Below are positions 53,804 through 62,063 of a DNA stretch of 64,000 bases, one piece after another. Made by a program: the position numbers and the translations under genes. Within the stretch, counting starts at the first letter, position 1; each line of letters starts with the position of its first letter. Below the pieces are notes generated by a model that saw only the letters and a list, made by a program, of their open reading frames with translations, was not told where the DNA came from and did no database searches. The stretch comes from Pelagadaptatus aseana. Its GTDB lineage: Bacteria > Pseudomonadota > Gammaproteobacteria > Pseudomonadales > Cellvibrionaceae. Where the stretch lies: positions 62,001-126,000 of the forward strand of contig BAABNI010000007.1 in NCBI GenBank assembly GCA_040365065.1, in the 5' to 3' direction.

Positions 53804-54424
53804 TTAAAGGAAATCCGCCGGATCACCACAGCCCTTGCGGATAACTTCCGGGTAATCGCCGGTCATATCCACAACCGTGGTCGCCTCCATACCGCAATAG
53901 CCGCCGTCGATCACCAGTTCCACATGGTGTTCCAGCGTCTCGCGCATCTCGTAGGGGTCAATGGGTGGATACTCTTCGTTGGGCATGAGCAGTGAGCTGG
54001 ACATCAGCGGTTCACCCAACTCCTCCATCAATGCCAGAGCAATGGCATTGTCGGGCACACGCAGACCAATGGTCTTGCGCTTGGGGTGCATCAGACGCCG
54101 GGGAACCTCTTTGGAGGCTTCCAGAATAAAGGTGTAGGGGCCGGGGGTGTGATTTTTCAGGGCCCGATAGGTCTGGTTATCCACTTTGGCGTAGGTAGAC
54201 AGCTCCGAGAAATCACGACACATCAGGGTAAAGTTGTGGTGCTTATCCAGCTGACGAATGGCGCGAATGCGATCCAGCGCCTGTTTGTCTCCAATATGAC
54301 ACCCAAGAGCGTAGGCCGAATCGGTAGGGTAAGCGATCAACCCGCCAGAGCGAATAATGTCGACGGCCTGACGTATCAGGCGAGCCTGGGGATTATCCGG
54401 GTGAATCTGAAAAAATTGCGCCAC
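53804..54424 (-). CDS. yciO: YciO-family Sua5-like threonylcarbamoyl-AMP synthase fold protein
   Basis: A 206-residue member of the Sua5/YrdC/YciO fold. Seen: GGLIAYPTDSAYALGCHIGDKQALDRI (nucleotide-binding face), HNFTLMCRDFSELSTYAKV, RRLMHPKRKTIGLRVPD and the SSSLLMPNEEYPP region. YciO proteins resemble the tRNA threonylcarbamoyladenylate synthase but are a distinct subgroup with weak or alternative activity. Gene order rnm-yciO-scpA is conserved among gammaproteobacteria. It starts 50 bases after the rnm stop. Confidence 0.92.
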   Translation of the reverse strand: MAQFFQIHPDNPQARLIRQAVDIIRSGGLIAYPTDSAYALGCHIGDKQALDRIRAIRQLDKHHNFTLMCRDFSELSTYAKVDNQTYRALKNHTPGPYTFILEASKEVPRRLMHPKRKTIGLRVPDNAIALALMEELGEPLMSSSLLMPNEEYPPIDPYEMRETLEHHVELVIDGGYCGMEATTVVDMTGDYPEVIRKGCGDPADFL

Positions 54425-54474
54425 TGAGGGTCCATCCTTATCGGTTTAAAGTCAGCCACCTAGTTTATGGCATA

Positions 54475-55296
54475 TCACCAGTGACACCAAACGGGATCAC
54501 ACTTTTCAGGCAAGGGTGTAAAACTTCCAAGCTCCTGCCATGGCTGATTGGGAACGTGAAAATCGCTGCCACAGGATGCCCACAGGCCATAGCGCTCGGC
54601 AAGAACGGCCATATCCCGGGTAACTTGAGATTGCTGCTTGCCACTGACCACTTCAATGGCCTGACCACCCGACTCCACAAACAGATCCAGCAGAGCCCGC
54701 AGCTTGGTCCGGGTCATATTGTATTTATCCGGGTGAGCCAACACCGCGACACCACCACTGGCACGAATCCAGCCAACCGCAGTGGCGATATCAGGCCAAA
54801 GCTGTTTGACATCGCCGACCTTGCCTGCGCCCAGATAGCTTTTAAAGGCTTCGGCCTCGTTTTTGACATGCCCCGCGGCAACCAGATGACGGGCAAAATG
54901 AGGGCGACCAATGATGCCGTCACCGGCAAATTGCGCGGCCCCGGCGTAGGTGTCGTGAAACCCGCATTTCTCAAGCTTCACCGCGATCTGCCGGGCCCGC
55001 TGCTCACGGGATTCCAGTTGCTGCTGCACCGCCTGCTGCATGACCGGATGTTGTGAATCGACTTTGAGCCCAACGATATGGATTCCGATACCGCGCCAAA
55101 GACTCGATAACTCAATGCCCTCGATCAGCTCGATCTGCAACTCCCCGGCCATTTTCTTGGCTTCGCTCAGGCCGGCAGTGGTATCATGGTCGGTCAGCGC
55201 CAGAGTGGTAACGCCCTGCTCTTTAGCTCTCGACACAAGGTCCTGAGGCCGTAAAATACCGTCCGAGAAATTACTGTGGCTGTGCAAATCGTACAA
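54475..55296 (-). CDS. rnm: RNase AM (YciV/TrpH PHP-domain 5'-3' exoribonuclease)
   Basis: PHP-domain phosphoesterase that trims 5' ends of rRNA and degrades short oligoribonucleotides 5' to 3'. Metal-binding PHP motifs: YDLHSHSNFSDG, ALTDHDTT, the Glu of GIELSS, and later VLAHPDKY and CGSDFHVP. I chose the TTG at 55296 with AAAGGG 8 bases upstream, because the family begins just before YDLHSHS and this leaves room for the divergent gene. Met codons at 55353 and 55368 are alternatives and would overlap the neighbouring promoter region. First gene of the minus-strand housekeeping block. Confidence 0.88.
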   Translation of the reverse strand: MYDLHSHSNFSDGILRPQDLVSRAKEQGVTTLALTDHDTTAGLSEAKKMAGELQIELIEGIELSSLWRGIGIHIVGLKVDSQHPVMQQAVQQQLESREQRARQIAVKLEKCGFHDTYAGAAQFAGDGIIGRPHFARHLVAAGHVKNEAEAFKSYLGAGKVGDVKQLWPDIATAVGWIRASGGVAVLAHPDKYNMTRTKLRALLDLFVESGGQAIEVVSGKQQSQVTRDMAVLAERYGLWASCGSDFHVPNQPWQELGSFTPLPEKCDPVWCHW

Positions 55297-55370
55297 CTGC
55301 TGAACCCTTTTAAATGCCCTGTGTGGCCAACGCCACTGATCGTGAGTGGCCATTATCTCCGAGATCATCC

Positions 55371-56117
55371 ATGACGCAAATAGCGCCTGATAACAAACCG
55401 AATCAAACCGAACATCCTGTTGACGGCAAACCGCCAGAAAAGAAGGAAAGCCTGCTGGCGAACCTGTTGCTCAACATTATTATCCCGACGTTGATTCTCA
55501 CCAAACTCAGCGGCGCGGACTATCTGGGCCCGAAATGGGCCATCGTGGTCGCACTGGCCTTCCCCATTGGCTACGGCCTCAATGATTTCCGCCGCACCAG
55601 CAAGGTCAATCTGTTCTCGGCACTGGGTGTTATCAGCATCTTTCTCACCGGTGGCATCAGCCTACTGGAGCTGGACCCCAAATACATCGCCATCAAGGAA
55701 GCGGCCATTCCGGGCCTGATCGGTCTGGCGACCCTGATTTCCATCAAGACACCTTACCCGCTGGTCAAAACCTTTCTGTACAACGACAAGGTGATGCAAA
55801 TCGATAAGGTCAATGCCGCACTGAAACACTACAACAATGAATCCGATTTCCAGAAAGCACTGCAAAACGCCTCCCTGCTGGTGGCGGCATCCTTTTTCGT
55901 TTCATCGGTTTTAAATTACGCACTGGCCAAATACCTGCTGGTGAGTCCTCCGGGTACCGAAGCCTTCACGGCAGAGCTGGGAAAGATGACCGCACTGAGT
56001 TTTCCGGTGATTGCAGTCCCCGCCACTCTGGTGATGATGGTCGCGCTGTTTTATCTGTTCAAGAGCATCAAGAAGCTGACCCATCTGGATCTGGAAGACA
56101 TTCTTATTCACCAATAA
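55371..56117 (+). CDS. VC0807-family membrane protein at the usual ispZ position
   Basis: A 248-residue integral membrane protein with about six spans. It fits the VC0807 family (KESLLANLLLNIIIPTLIL start, PKWAIVVALAFPIGYGLNDF, IAIKEAAIPGLIGLATL). I chose the Met at 55371, with GAG 8 bases upstream; the Met at 55314 would overlap the divergent rnm gene deeply. In Pseudomonas-like genomes the slot between rnm and yciI is filled by ispZ/yciB, a septation and envelope protein; this protein is of similar size and layout but clearly longer and divergent. Function unknown. Confidence 0.75.
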   Translation: MTQIAPDNKPNQTEHPVDGKPPEKKESLLANLLLNIIIPTLILTKLSGADYLGPKWAIVVALAFPIGYGLNDFRRTSKVNLFSALGVISIFLTGGISLLELDPKYIAIKEAAIPGLIGLATLISIKTPYPLVKTFLYNDKVMQIDKVNAALKHYNNESDFQKALQNASLLVAASFFVSSVLNYALAKYLLVSPPGTEAFTAELGKMTALSFPVIAVPATLVMMVALFYLFKSIKKLTHLDLEDILIHQ

Positions 56118-56168
56118 CTGTTTGATTTTCAATAACCACTTGAACCACCTGATTTCAAAGGAACCGCC

Positions 56169-56468
56169 ATGTTTTACGCCATTATCAGTGAAGATATTCC
56201 CAACAGCCTGCCATTGCGCAAGCAGTCCCGTCCCGATCACATTGCCCGCCTCGAAAGTCTGCGCGATCAGGGTCGCCTGCTGATTGCCGGCCCACACCCG
56301 GCGATCGACAGCGAAGATCCCGGCGAAGCAGGCTTCACCGGAAGTCTGGTGGTTGCCGAATTCAGCTCGCTGGAAGAAGCACAGAACTGGGCCGACGAGG
56401 ATCCCTATATCAAAGCCGGCGTCTACGCCAAGGTCATCGTCAAACCCTATAAAAAAGTACTGCCCTGA
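56169..56468 (+). CDS. yciI: YciI family protein
   Basis: A 99-residue dimeric ferredoxin-like alpha-beta protein of the YciI/DGPF group. Conserved residues are the His of RPDHIARLESL and the Asp of WADEDPYIKAGVY, which line a putative active site. The genomic neighbourhood (rnm, VC0807-like in the ispZ place, yciI) is the usual one. Biochemical activity is not established for bacterial YciI; an AGGA ribosome-binding site is present. Confidence 0.93.
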   Translation: MFYAIISEDIPNSLPLRKQSRPDHIARLESLRDQGRLLIAGPHPAIDSEDPGEAGFTGSLVVAEFSSLEEAQNWADEDPYIKAGVYAKVIVKPYKKVLP

Positions 56469-56624
56469 TTGAGGTCTGCAGATTCCGGCAGCTCACCTCG
56501 GTGAACCCGGCATCATTGTGACGAAGTTGACAGTCAAGTTGATAATATTAGGGTAAGATCAGCGATATTTACTGACAATTAACCCCAAATAATAACAACT
56601 GCCCAAAACCCCATAGGAACCACC

Positions 56625-57299
56625 GTGAAAAAGATCTTTGTCGTTTTTGCCCTGCTTGTGTACGCCTCCGCCAGTTACGCTGAGTACCGCTGGATTCGTG
56701 ACACCCTTTACGTCCCTCTGCGCAGCGGCATGGGCAACTCCTTCCGCATTCTGGACAAAGGCCTGATTTCAGGCACCCGTTTGACTCTGATTGAAATCAC
56801 CGAAGACGCCAACGACTCCTGGGCCAAAGTCAAAACCGAGGAAGGTGTAGAGGGCTGGGTTCGGGCACAGTATCTGATAGACACCCCGACTGCGGCCCAA
56901 AAATTGGCAACGGCGAACAGCCGAATTGCCAAACTGGAAAAGCAGAATGGCGAACTGCGCGACAACCTCAGTGGCAAGTCTTCCTCCAACAAAACCCTGA
57001 ATGCCGAATTAAAAGCCGCCCAGAAGCAGGCCAAAGAGCTGGCGAAAGAGCTTTCCGAGTTAAAGCGCATCTCCGGCGAGTCCATCAGTCTGTATGAAAA
57101 CCACCAGAAACTGATGGAAACCCACCAGCTGGTTCAGACCCAACTGGATATCCTCAAGGCCGATAACGAACGACTGCGCGGTAACAACGATCAGCAATTT
57201 ATTCTCGCTGGCGCTGCGGCTGTCCTTCTGGGCGTTGCCTTAACCTGGTTGATTCCGAAAATATTCAACCGTCGTAAAAAATACTCTGAATGGGGTTAA
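56625..57299 (+). CDS. TIGR04211-type SH3 domain exported membrane protein
   Basis: A 224-residue protein similar to E. coli YgiM. Starts GTG with a GGA ribosome-binding site. An N-terminal signal sequence (about 1-19) leads to a bacterial SH3 domain (about 22-85, YVPLRSGMGNSFRILDKGL ... WVRAQYL), a long coiled coil (about 90-185) and one C-terminal membrane span (about 195-215), with a basic cytoplasmic tail. Such proteins probably sit in the periplasm anchored by the C-terminal helix. Two more genes (isomerase and pdxJ) follow with gaps of 4 and 3 bases. Confidence 0.88.
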   Translation: MKKIFVVFALLVYASASYAEYRWIRDTLYVPLRSGMGNSFRILDKGLISGTRLTLIEITEDANDSWAKVKTEEGVEGWVRAQYLIDTPTAAQKLATANSRIAKLEKQNGELRDNLSGKSSSNKTLNAELKAAQKQAKELAKELSELKRISGESISLYENHQKLMETHQLVQTQLDILKADNERLRGNNDQQFILAGAAAVLLGVALTWLIPKIFNRRKKYSEWG

Positions 57300-57303
57300 G
57301 CCA

Positions 57304-57861
57304 ATGATGGCCATTGCTCGACTGCTAATCCTGATGACCATGATGCTGTTCAGCCTGAACACGCTGGCAGACAACCCCAGACTGACTCTGACCACCGATC
57401 TGGGTGACATCACCCTCGAACTCTACCCGGAGCGGGCACCTCAAACCGTCGCCAACTTTCTTCAGTACGTTGAAGACGGTTTTTATATTGGCACCATTTT
57501 CCATCGGGTAATCCCCGGCTTTGTAGCACAGGGCGGCGGCCTGACCTTTGATTTTGTCAAAAAGAAAACCCGCGACCCGGTCATCAACGAATCCATCAAT
57601 GGTCTGGCCAATCACAAGGGCACCGTAGCCATGGCTCGTCTGCCTCATCCGGACAGTGCCACCTCACAGTTCTTTATCAACCTGGAAGACAACCCACACC
57701 TCAATGCCAAAGGCGATAAACCCGGCTACACCGTGTTTGCCAAAGTGGTTAACGGTATGGACACCGTCACCAAAATCACTCAGGAACCTCAGGGCAGATT
57801 CCGCCCTCAGGCACCGGATACGCCTGTACGCATCCTCTCCATCCAATACCCGAAAGACTGA
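57304..57861 (+). CDS. Exported cyclophilin-type peptidyl-prolyl isomerase
   Basis: A periplasmic cis-trans proline isomerase of 185 residues. The signal peptide (about 1-22, ends LNTLA) is followed by a short cyclophilin domain with GDITLELYPERAPQTVANF, the catalytic IFHRVIPGFVAQGGG (Arg of FHRV) and GTVAMARLPHPDSATSQFFIN. Similar to E. coli PpiA. The start lies 4 bases after the SH3 gene stop and pdxJ follows after 3 bases, so all three are probably cotranscribed. Confidence 0.93.
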   Translation: MMAIARLLILMTMMLFSLNTLADNPRLTLTTDLGDITLELYPERAPQTVANFLQYVEDGFYIGTIFHRVIPGFVAQGGGLTFDFVKKKTRDPVINESINGLANHKGTVAMARLPHPDSATSQFFINLEDNPHLNAKGDKPGYTVFAKVVNGMDTVTKITQEPQGRFRPQAPDTPVRILSIQYPKD

Positions 57862-57864
57862 TTT

Positions 57865-58635
57865 ATGACCCAGAAAACCCCCACTGCCCTGAGCGTCAAT
57901 CTCAATAAAATCGCACTGTTAAGAAACTCTCGTGAAGGCAGTTACCCCGATGTGGTGGCCCACGCCAGAACCTGTATCGCCGCCGGCGCCGATGGCATCA
58001 CCATCCACCCCCGCCCGGACCAGCGTCACATCCGGGTTGGCGATGTGGTTGATTTGCACCAGATGCTGCAGAGTGAAGCCACCATTGAATTCAATATCGA
58101 GGGTAACCCTTTTGCCGGGGCAATGGGCAGCTACCCCGGCTTTATGGAATTGGTTGAGCAGAATATTCCAGAGCAGTGCACCCTGGTACCTGACAGCAAC
58201 GATCAACTGACCTCCGATCACGGATTTGATCTGACCCAGTCCGGTGACCGACTGCTGCCGATTATTGAAAAGCTGCAATCTCTGGGCTGCCGCATCAGTC
58301 TGTTTATGGACCCGGACATCGAACAGATCAAGCTGGCCAAAGACATCGGAGCCGATCGCATCGAGCTCTATACCGGCCCCTACGCAGAGGCCTACAAAAA
58401 CCAGTCTCCCGAACTCGAGGGCATTTTTCAAAGCTACTACGAAGCCGCTGTTGCCGCACAGGAAATTGGACTGGGCCTTAATGCCGGCCACGATCTGAAT
58501 CTGGATAACCTGCCAAAGTTTCGCGAGATTCCCAATCTACTGGAAGTTTCCATTGGCCACGCTTTGACCGTGGACTCGATTGCCATGGGCATGAGCACCG
58601 CCGTTGCCCGATACAAAAACATCTGCATCAGTTAA
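57865..58635 (+). CDS. pdxJ: Pyridoxine 5'-phosphate synthase, Bacteroidetes-like type
   Basis: TIM-barrel enzyme condensing 1-deoxyxylulose 5-phosphate and aminoacetone 3-phosphate in the DXP-dependent vitamin B6 pathway. At 256 residues the length is normal. The sequence is not of the enterobacterial kind: the N-terminus reads SVNLNKIALLR instead of VNIDHIATLR, and the phosphate-site motif HPRPDQRHIR replaces HLREDRRHI. EFNIEG, NAGHDLNLDNL and SIGHALTVDS follow. These match what I remember of Bacteroidetes PdxJ. Key His and Glu (H48, H55, E79, H of NAGHD) are kept, so it is likely active. A terminator overlaps its stop region. Confidence 0.9.
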   Translation: MTQKTPTALSVNLNKIALLRNSREGSYPDVVAHARTCIAAGADGITIHPRPDQRHIRVGDVVDLHQMLQSEATIEFNIEGNPFAGAMGSYPGFMELVEQNIPEQCTLVPDSNDQLTSDHGFDLTQSGDRLLPIIEKLQSLGCRISLFMDPDIEQIKLAKDIGADRIELYTGPYAEAYKNQSPELEGIFQSYYEAAVAAQEIGLGLNAGHDLNLDNLPKFREIPNLLEVSIGHALTVDSIAMGMSTAVARYKNICIS

Positions 58636-58667
58636 TGCCAGGCGATGTTTAAACTGGCATTTTTTTA
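58634..58667 (+). terminator. Terminator of the SH3-isomerase-pdxJ unit
   Basis: Stem aatgccag (58634-58641) with ctggcatt (58654-58661) and a T-tract to 58667. The left arm begins within the pdxJ stop codon. Confidence 0.88.
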
Positions 58668-58766
58668 TTAGCCTGATAGCTAAATACCAAGGTCCATATT
58701 GTTCCCCTAACTCTTTTTTTTGGTCTAACCTCTTAGTAAACAGCAAAGCCAAAAAGGAGCACGAGA

Positions 58767-59180
58767 ATGCAATCCATTCTGGTCAAAGATTATATGGACC
58801 ATAACCCCCATGCGATCCCGAAAAGCACCAACATTAAAGACGTTGTTGAGACCCTGCTAAGGGACAAAATTATCGGCGCCCCCGTAGTTGATGAGAACAA
58901 CCAGTTGATCGGCTATGTGTCTGAACAGGATTGCGTTAAAGACTTGCTGAACGATGCCTTCTACTGCGAAGAACCCGGTAATGTCGCTGACGTGATGAAA
59001 ACCGAAGTTGCCACCGTCACCCCTGACACCTCCATCGTCGAGATTGCCCAGTCAATTCTTGAAAAGAAACACAAGAACTACCCGGTTGTGGAAAACGGCA
59101 AGCTAGTGGGTCTCATCAGTCGCAGCCTGATATTAAAAGCCCTGCTGGAAAACGATAACGACTGCTACATCAAACATTAG
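58767..59180 (+). CDS. CBS-domain pair protein
   Basis: A 137-residue stand-alone Bateman module: CBS motif one about 10-60 (GAPVVDENNQLIGYVSEQDCV) and two about 75-130 (YPVVENGKLVGLISRSLIL). Such proteins bind adenosine nucleotides or other charged ligands and modulate partner proteins, but this one has no fused effector. A strong AAGGAG ribosome-binding site lies 8 bases before the ATG. Partner unknown; neighbours give no strong hint. Confidence 0.9.
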   Translation: MQSILVKDYMDHNPHAIPKSTNIKDVVETLLRDKIIGAPVVDENNQLIGYVSEQDCVKDLLNDAFYCEEPGNVADVMKTEVATVTPDTSIVEIAQSILEKKHKNYPVVENGKLVGLISRSLILKALLENDNDCYIKH

Positions 59181-59245
59181 TCTTTAACCGGACTCTCGCC
59201 GTATAATTGCCGGCACATCCTGTGCTGGCAATCTTCTCACCCTAC

Positions 59246-60118
59246 ATGAAACCCACTCTCAACATCATTGGCTGCGGCAAGCTCGGTCGCACTCTCGCTC
59301 ACTTGTGGCACACCAGTGATCTGGTCCGCATTGGCAACATTCTTAACCGTCGCATCGACAGCGCCCGGGAAGCCACAGATTTTATCGGTGCCGGTACAGC
59401 CATCGAAACCATCGAACAGTTATCCGCTGCCGAGTTGTGGTTAATTGCCACACCCGATGGCGAAATTGCCAGTACTTCGAAAGATCTGGCAAACCAGAGT
59501 TTACTCAGTGAGGACAACATCGTATTTCACTGCAGCGGCGCACTCGGCAGTGACATCCTGAAAAATCCTCGGCAGAACCCGGTTGCCAGTGTGCACCCGA
59601 TTCACAGCTTCGCCGATCCCAAAAAATCCATTGGTTCTTTTGCAGGCAGCTATTGCGCCTGTGAGGGTGACCCCATCGCACTGCAACAACTCAAACCTCT
59701 GTTTGCCCACCTGGGGGCCCACCTGTTTGATGTCGACGGCCAGGCTAAAACCGTTTATCACGCTGCCTCGGTAATGGCCTGCAACAATCTGGTCGGACTG
59801 CTGGATGCCAGTCTGCAATGCTTTAAACAGGCCGGTGTTGATCCACAACTGGCCAAGTCGCTACTGCTGCCGATTGTGCATCAAACCGTGGATAACACCC
59901 TGCAGGGCTCACCAACCCAGGCACTCACCGGACCGGTATCGCGCGGCGACCAACAAACCGTTACTCACCAACAACAGGCTCTGGATCATTTCGATTCCGA
60001 CATTCTCGACATCTACAACAGTCTGGGCCGGCAAGTACTCAAAGTTGCCAGACAACAGGGCCTGGATGACAACCAAGCCAATACGCTGCAACAGCTTTTC
60101 AGCAAAGTCCCTCAATGA
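59246..60118 (+). CDS. Rossmann/DUF2520 oxidoreductase-like protein
   Basis: A 290-residue protein with an N-terminal NAD(P)-binding Rossmann fold (LNIIGCGKLGRTLAHLW near residue 5) and a C-terminal DUF2520 helical domain. Mid-chain AlHPI-like segment is seen as ASVHPIHSFADPKK, and VYHAASVMACNNLVGLLD carries the usual His. The ATG at 59246 is preferred to a TTG at 59207, which would start inside an imperfect hairpin. Related to 2-dehydropantoate/6-phosphogluconate-type dehydrogenases; substrate unknown. Its stop overlaps the next gene by 4 bases. Confidence 0.88.
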   Translation: MKPTLNIIGCGKLGRTLAHLWHTSDLVRIGNILNRRIDSAREATDFIGAGTAIETIEQLSAAELWLIATPDGEIASTSKDLANQSLLSEDNIVFHCSGALGSDILKNPRQNPVASVHPIHSFADPKKSIGSFAGSYCACEGDPIALQQLKPLFAHLGAHLFDVDGQAKTVYHAASVMACNNLVGLLDASLQCFKQAGVDPQLAKSLLLPIVHQTVDNTLQGSPTQALTGPVSRGDQQTVTHQQQALDHFDSDILDIYNSLGRQVLKVARQQGLDDNQANTLQQLFSKVPQ

Positions 60119-61263
60119 ACAGCGAAACCCTACAGATTGAAACCGTCGTTATCGGCGCAGGTGTGGTTGGCCTCGCCGTGGCCAGAGCACTGGCCATGCA
60201 GGGGCAGGATGTGGTGTTGCTGGAGCAGGAAGCCAGAATTGGTCATCACACTTCTTCCCGCAACAGCGAAGTGATTCACGCTGGACTCTACTACCCTCAG
60301 AACTCCCTCAAAGCAACACACTGTGTTGCCGGCAAGCACAGGCTCTATGAATTTTGTCAAAGCCATCAGGTCGCTTTCAAACAGTGCGGCAAGTTAATCG
60401 TTGCCAACAATTCGCAACAGCAGGAACAACTGCAACAGATCGCGGTTAAGGCTCGCAATAATGGCGTCGACGACTTGAAACTACTGCATGGAACTGAACT
60501 GCAGGAACTCGAGCCGCACCTTAACGCCACCGCAGCGCTGCTGTCCCCCTCCACCGGCATTATCGATTCTCATGGGTATATGCTGGCACTGCAGGGAGAC
60601 CTGGAGCAGCACAGTGGTCATCTGGTACTGAACAGCCGGGTAATCGGTGGCCGGGTTGCCCCCACAGCCACAGATCATCACCGGTTGTTGATCAATACAG
60701 CGGACGGTGACATCGAACTGTTGAGTCGCAATGTCATCAACTGCGGCGGATTGTTTGCGACCGCCATGCTGCAAACCCTTGAGCAGTTTCCCAACGAGCA
60801 TATACCCACTGTGTATTTTGCTCAGGGGAATTACTTTGCCCTGCAGGGACGAGCGCCTTTTTCCCATCTGATATACCCGGTACCGGAAGCAGGTGGCCTG
60901 GGTGTACATCTGACACTGGATCTCGCCGGTCAGGCTCGCTTTGGTCCGGACGTTCAATGGTTACCGCAAACCAATCCGGACGAGCTTGAATATCGGGTCA
61001 ATACCGATCGTGAATCCCACTTCTATCAAGCCATTCGCTGTTACTGGCCCGATTTGCAGGACGGCAAATTAACTGCCGATTACTGCGGCATACGCCCGAA
61101 ACTCACCAGCAAACACAGCCAGTCGCCAGCCGACTTCCGCATAGATTGCCAAGCACAACACGGCATTCCCGGCTGGATCAACCTGTTTGGAATAGAGTCT
61201 CCCGGATTGACCGCCTCCCTGTCGTTGGCCGAAGCGGTTTGTAATATACTTGCCCGCAATTGA
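60115..61263 (+). CDS. FAD-dependent oxidoreductase of the L-2-hydroxyglutarate/DAO type
   Basis: A 382-residue flavoprotein of the D-amino-acid-oxidase superfamily. The FAD loop is VVIGAGVVGLAVARAL and the SSRNSEVIHAGLYYP segment is typical of LhgO-like dehydrogenases that oxidise 2-hydroxy acids. The C-terminal GIRPKLT and FGIESPGLTASLSLAEAV close the flavin domain. Starts in a 4-base overlap with the DUF2520 gene (ATGA), indicating a two-gene unit. L-2-hydroxyglutarate is a plausible substrate but not proven. Confidence 0.9.
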   Translation: MNSETLQIETVVIGAGVVGLAVARALAMQGQDVVLLEQEARIGHHTSSRNSEVIHAGLYYPQNSLKATHCVAGKHRLYEFCQSHQVAFKQCGKLIVANNSQQQEQLQQIAVKARNNGVDDLKLLHGTELQELEPHLNATAALLSPSTGIIDSHGYMLALQGDLEQHSGHLVLNSRVIGGRVAPTATDHHRLLINTADGDIELLSRNVINCGGLFATAMLQTLEQFPNEHIPTVYFAQGNYFALQGRAPFSHLIYPVPEAGGLGVHLTLDLAGQARFGPDVQWLPQTNPDELEYRVNTDRESHFYQAIRCYWPDLQDGKLTADYCGIRPKLTSKHSQSPADFRIDCQAQHGIPGWINLFGIESPGLTASLSLAEAVCNILARN

Positions 61264-61282
61264 AACCCAGCGGAAAAACACC

Positions 61283-62059
61283 ATGTCCCAGACTGACAGT
61301 GAAGCCTATCTGAAGAAGAAACAATTTTTTGATTCGCTGCTGACCGTCTATGGCCGCAAACCGGTTTTGGAAGCGTTGCAAGACCCTCACACCCGGGCCC
61401 ACCGTTTACACTTGTCGGACAGCAACAAGCCCGCCGTCATTCTTGATCAGATTACGGAACTGGCCAGAAGCAAGGGCGCCGAGGTGCTGCACCACGATAA
61501 AAAAGCCCTGTCTCGAATTTCCAGAAACAGCAAACAGGATCAGGGCGTGGCCGTGGATCTGGTGTGCCGTGACAATCAGGATTATCAGACTTTTCTTGAA
61601 CAGAATCAGGAACAGAACGTCGAGCTGATTGCGCTGGATCGAATCACCAACCCACAAAATCTGGGCATGATCATCCGTTCCGTCTGCGCCGGAGGCAGCC
61701 GTGCATTGCTCTTGCCAGAAAAAGGTTGCGCCCGTCTGGACGCATTGGTCATCAAAGCCAGTGCCGGCACCCTGTTCCGCACGCCGATCCTGCGTTGCAA
61801 AAGCCTGTCAGCGGCACTGCAGGATTTTCGTCAGCGTGACTATGATATTTACGGGCTGTCATCTCATGCCGACGCGGGTCTGCAGCAAATACCACCAGCG
61901 GGCAATAAAATATTTGTTCTGGGCAACGAAACCGATGGCGTATCAAAAGAAGTGGAAACACTCTGCAACAAAATGGTGTCTATTCCCATGAACAATGGCG
62001 TGGAATCATTGAACGTTGCGGTAACGGCGAGCCTGTTGGCCTATCGAAACCTGCTCTGA
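61283..62059 (+). CDS. SpoU/TrmH-family RNA 2'-O-methyltransferase
   Basis: Knotted SPOUT methyltransferase of 258 residues with an N-terminal substrate-binding domain (about 20-95) and the SPOUT domain. Motif 1 is NPQNLGMIIRSVCAGG, motif 2 VLGNETDGVSKEV and motif 3 IPMNNGVESLNVAVTASLLAY. I chose the Met at 61283 with a GCGGA ribosome-binding site; an earlier TTG would overlap the upstream gene. RNA target (rRNA or tRNA ribose) is not readable; it differs from canonical RlmB by its shorter N-domain. Confidence 0.9.
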   Translation: MSQTDSEAYLKKKQFFDSLLTVYGRKPVLEALQDPHTRAHRLHLSDSNKPAVILDQITELARSKGAEVLHHDKKALSRISRNSKQDQGVAVDLVCRDNQDYQTFLEQNQEQNVELIALDRITNPQNLGMIIRSVCAGGSRALLLPEKGCARLDALVIKASAGTLFRTPILRCKSLSAALQDFRQRDYDIYGLSSHADAGLQQIPPAGNKIFVLGNETDGVSKEVETLCNKMVSIPMNNGVESLNVAVTASLLAYRNLL

Positions 62060-62063
62060 CACT

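Noticed and set aside
59207..59231. Imperfect hairpin ttgccggcaca/tgtgctggcaa before the DUF2520 gene
   Set aside because: One G-U pair and no T-tract; could be a weak terminator of the CBS gene or a leader structure, not enough to call either.
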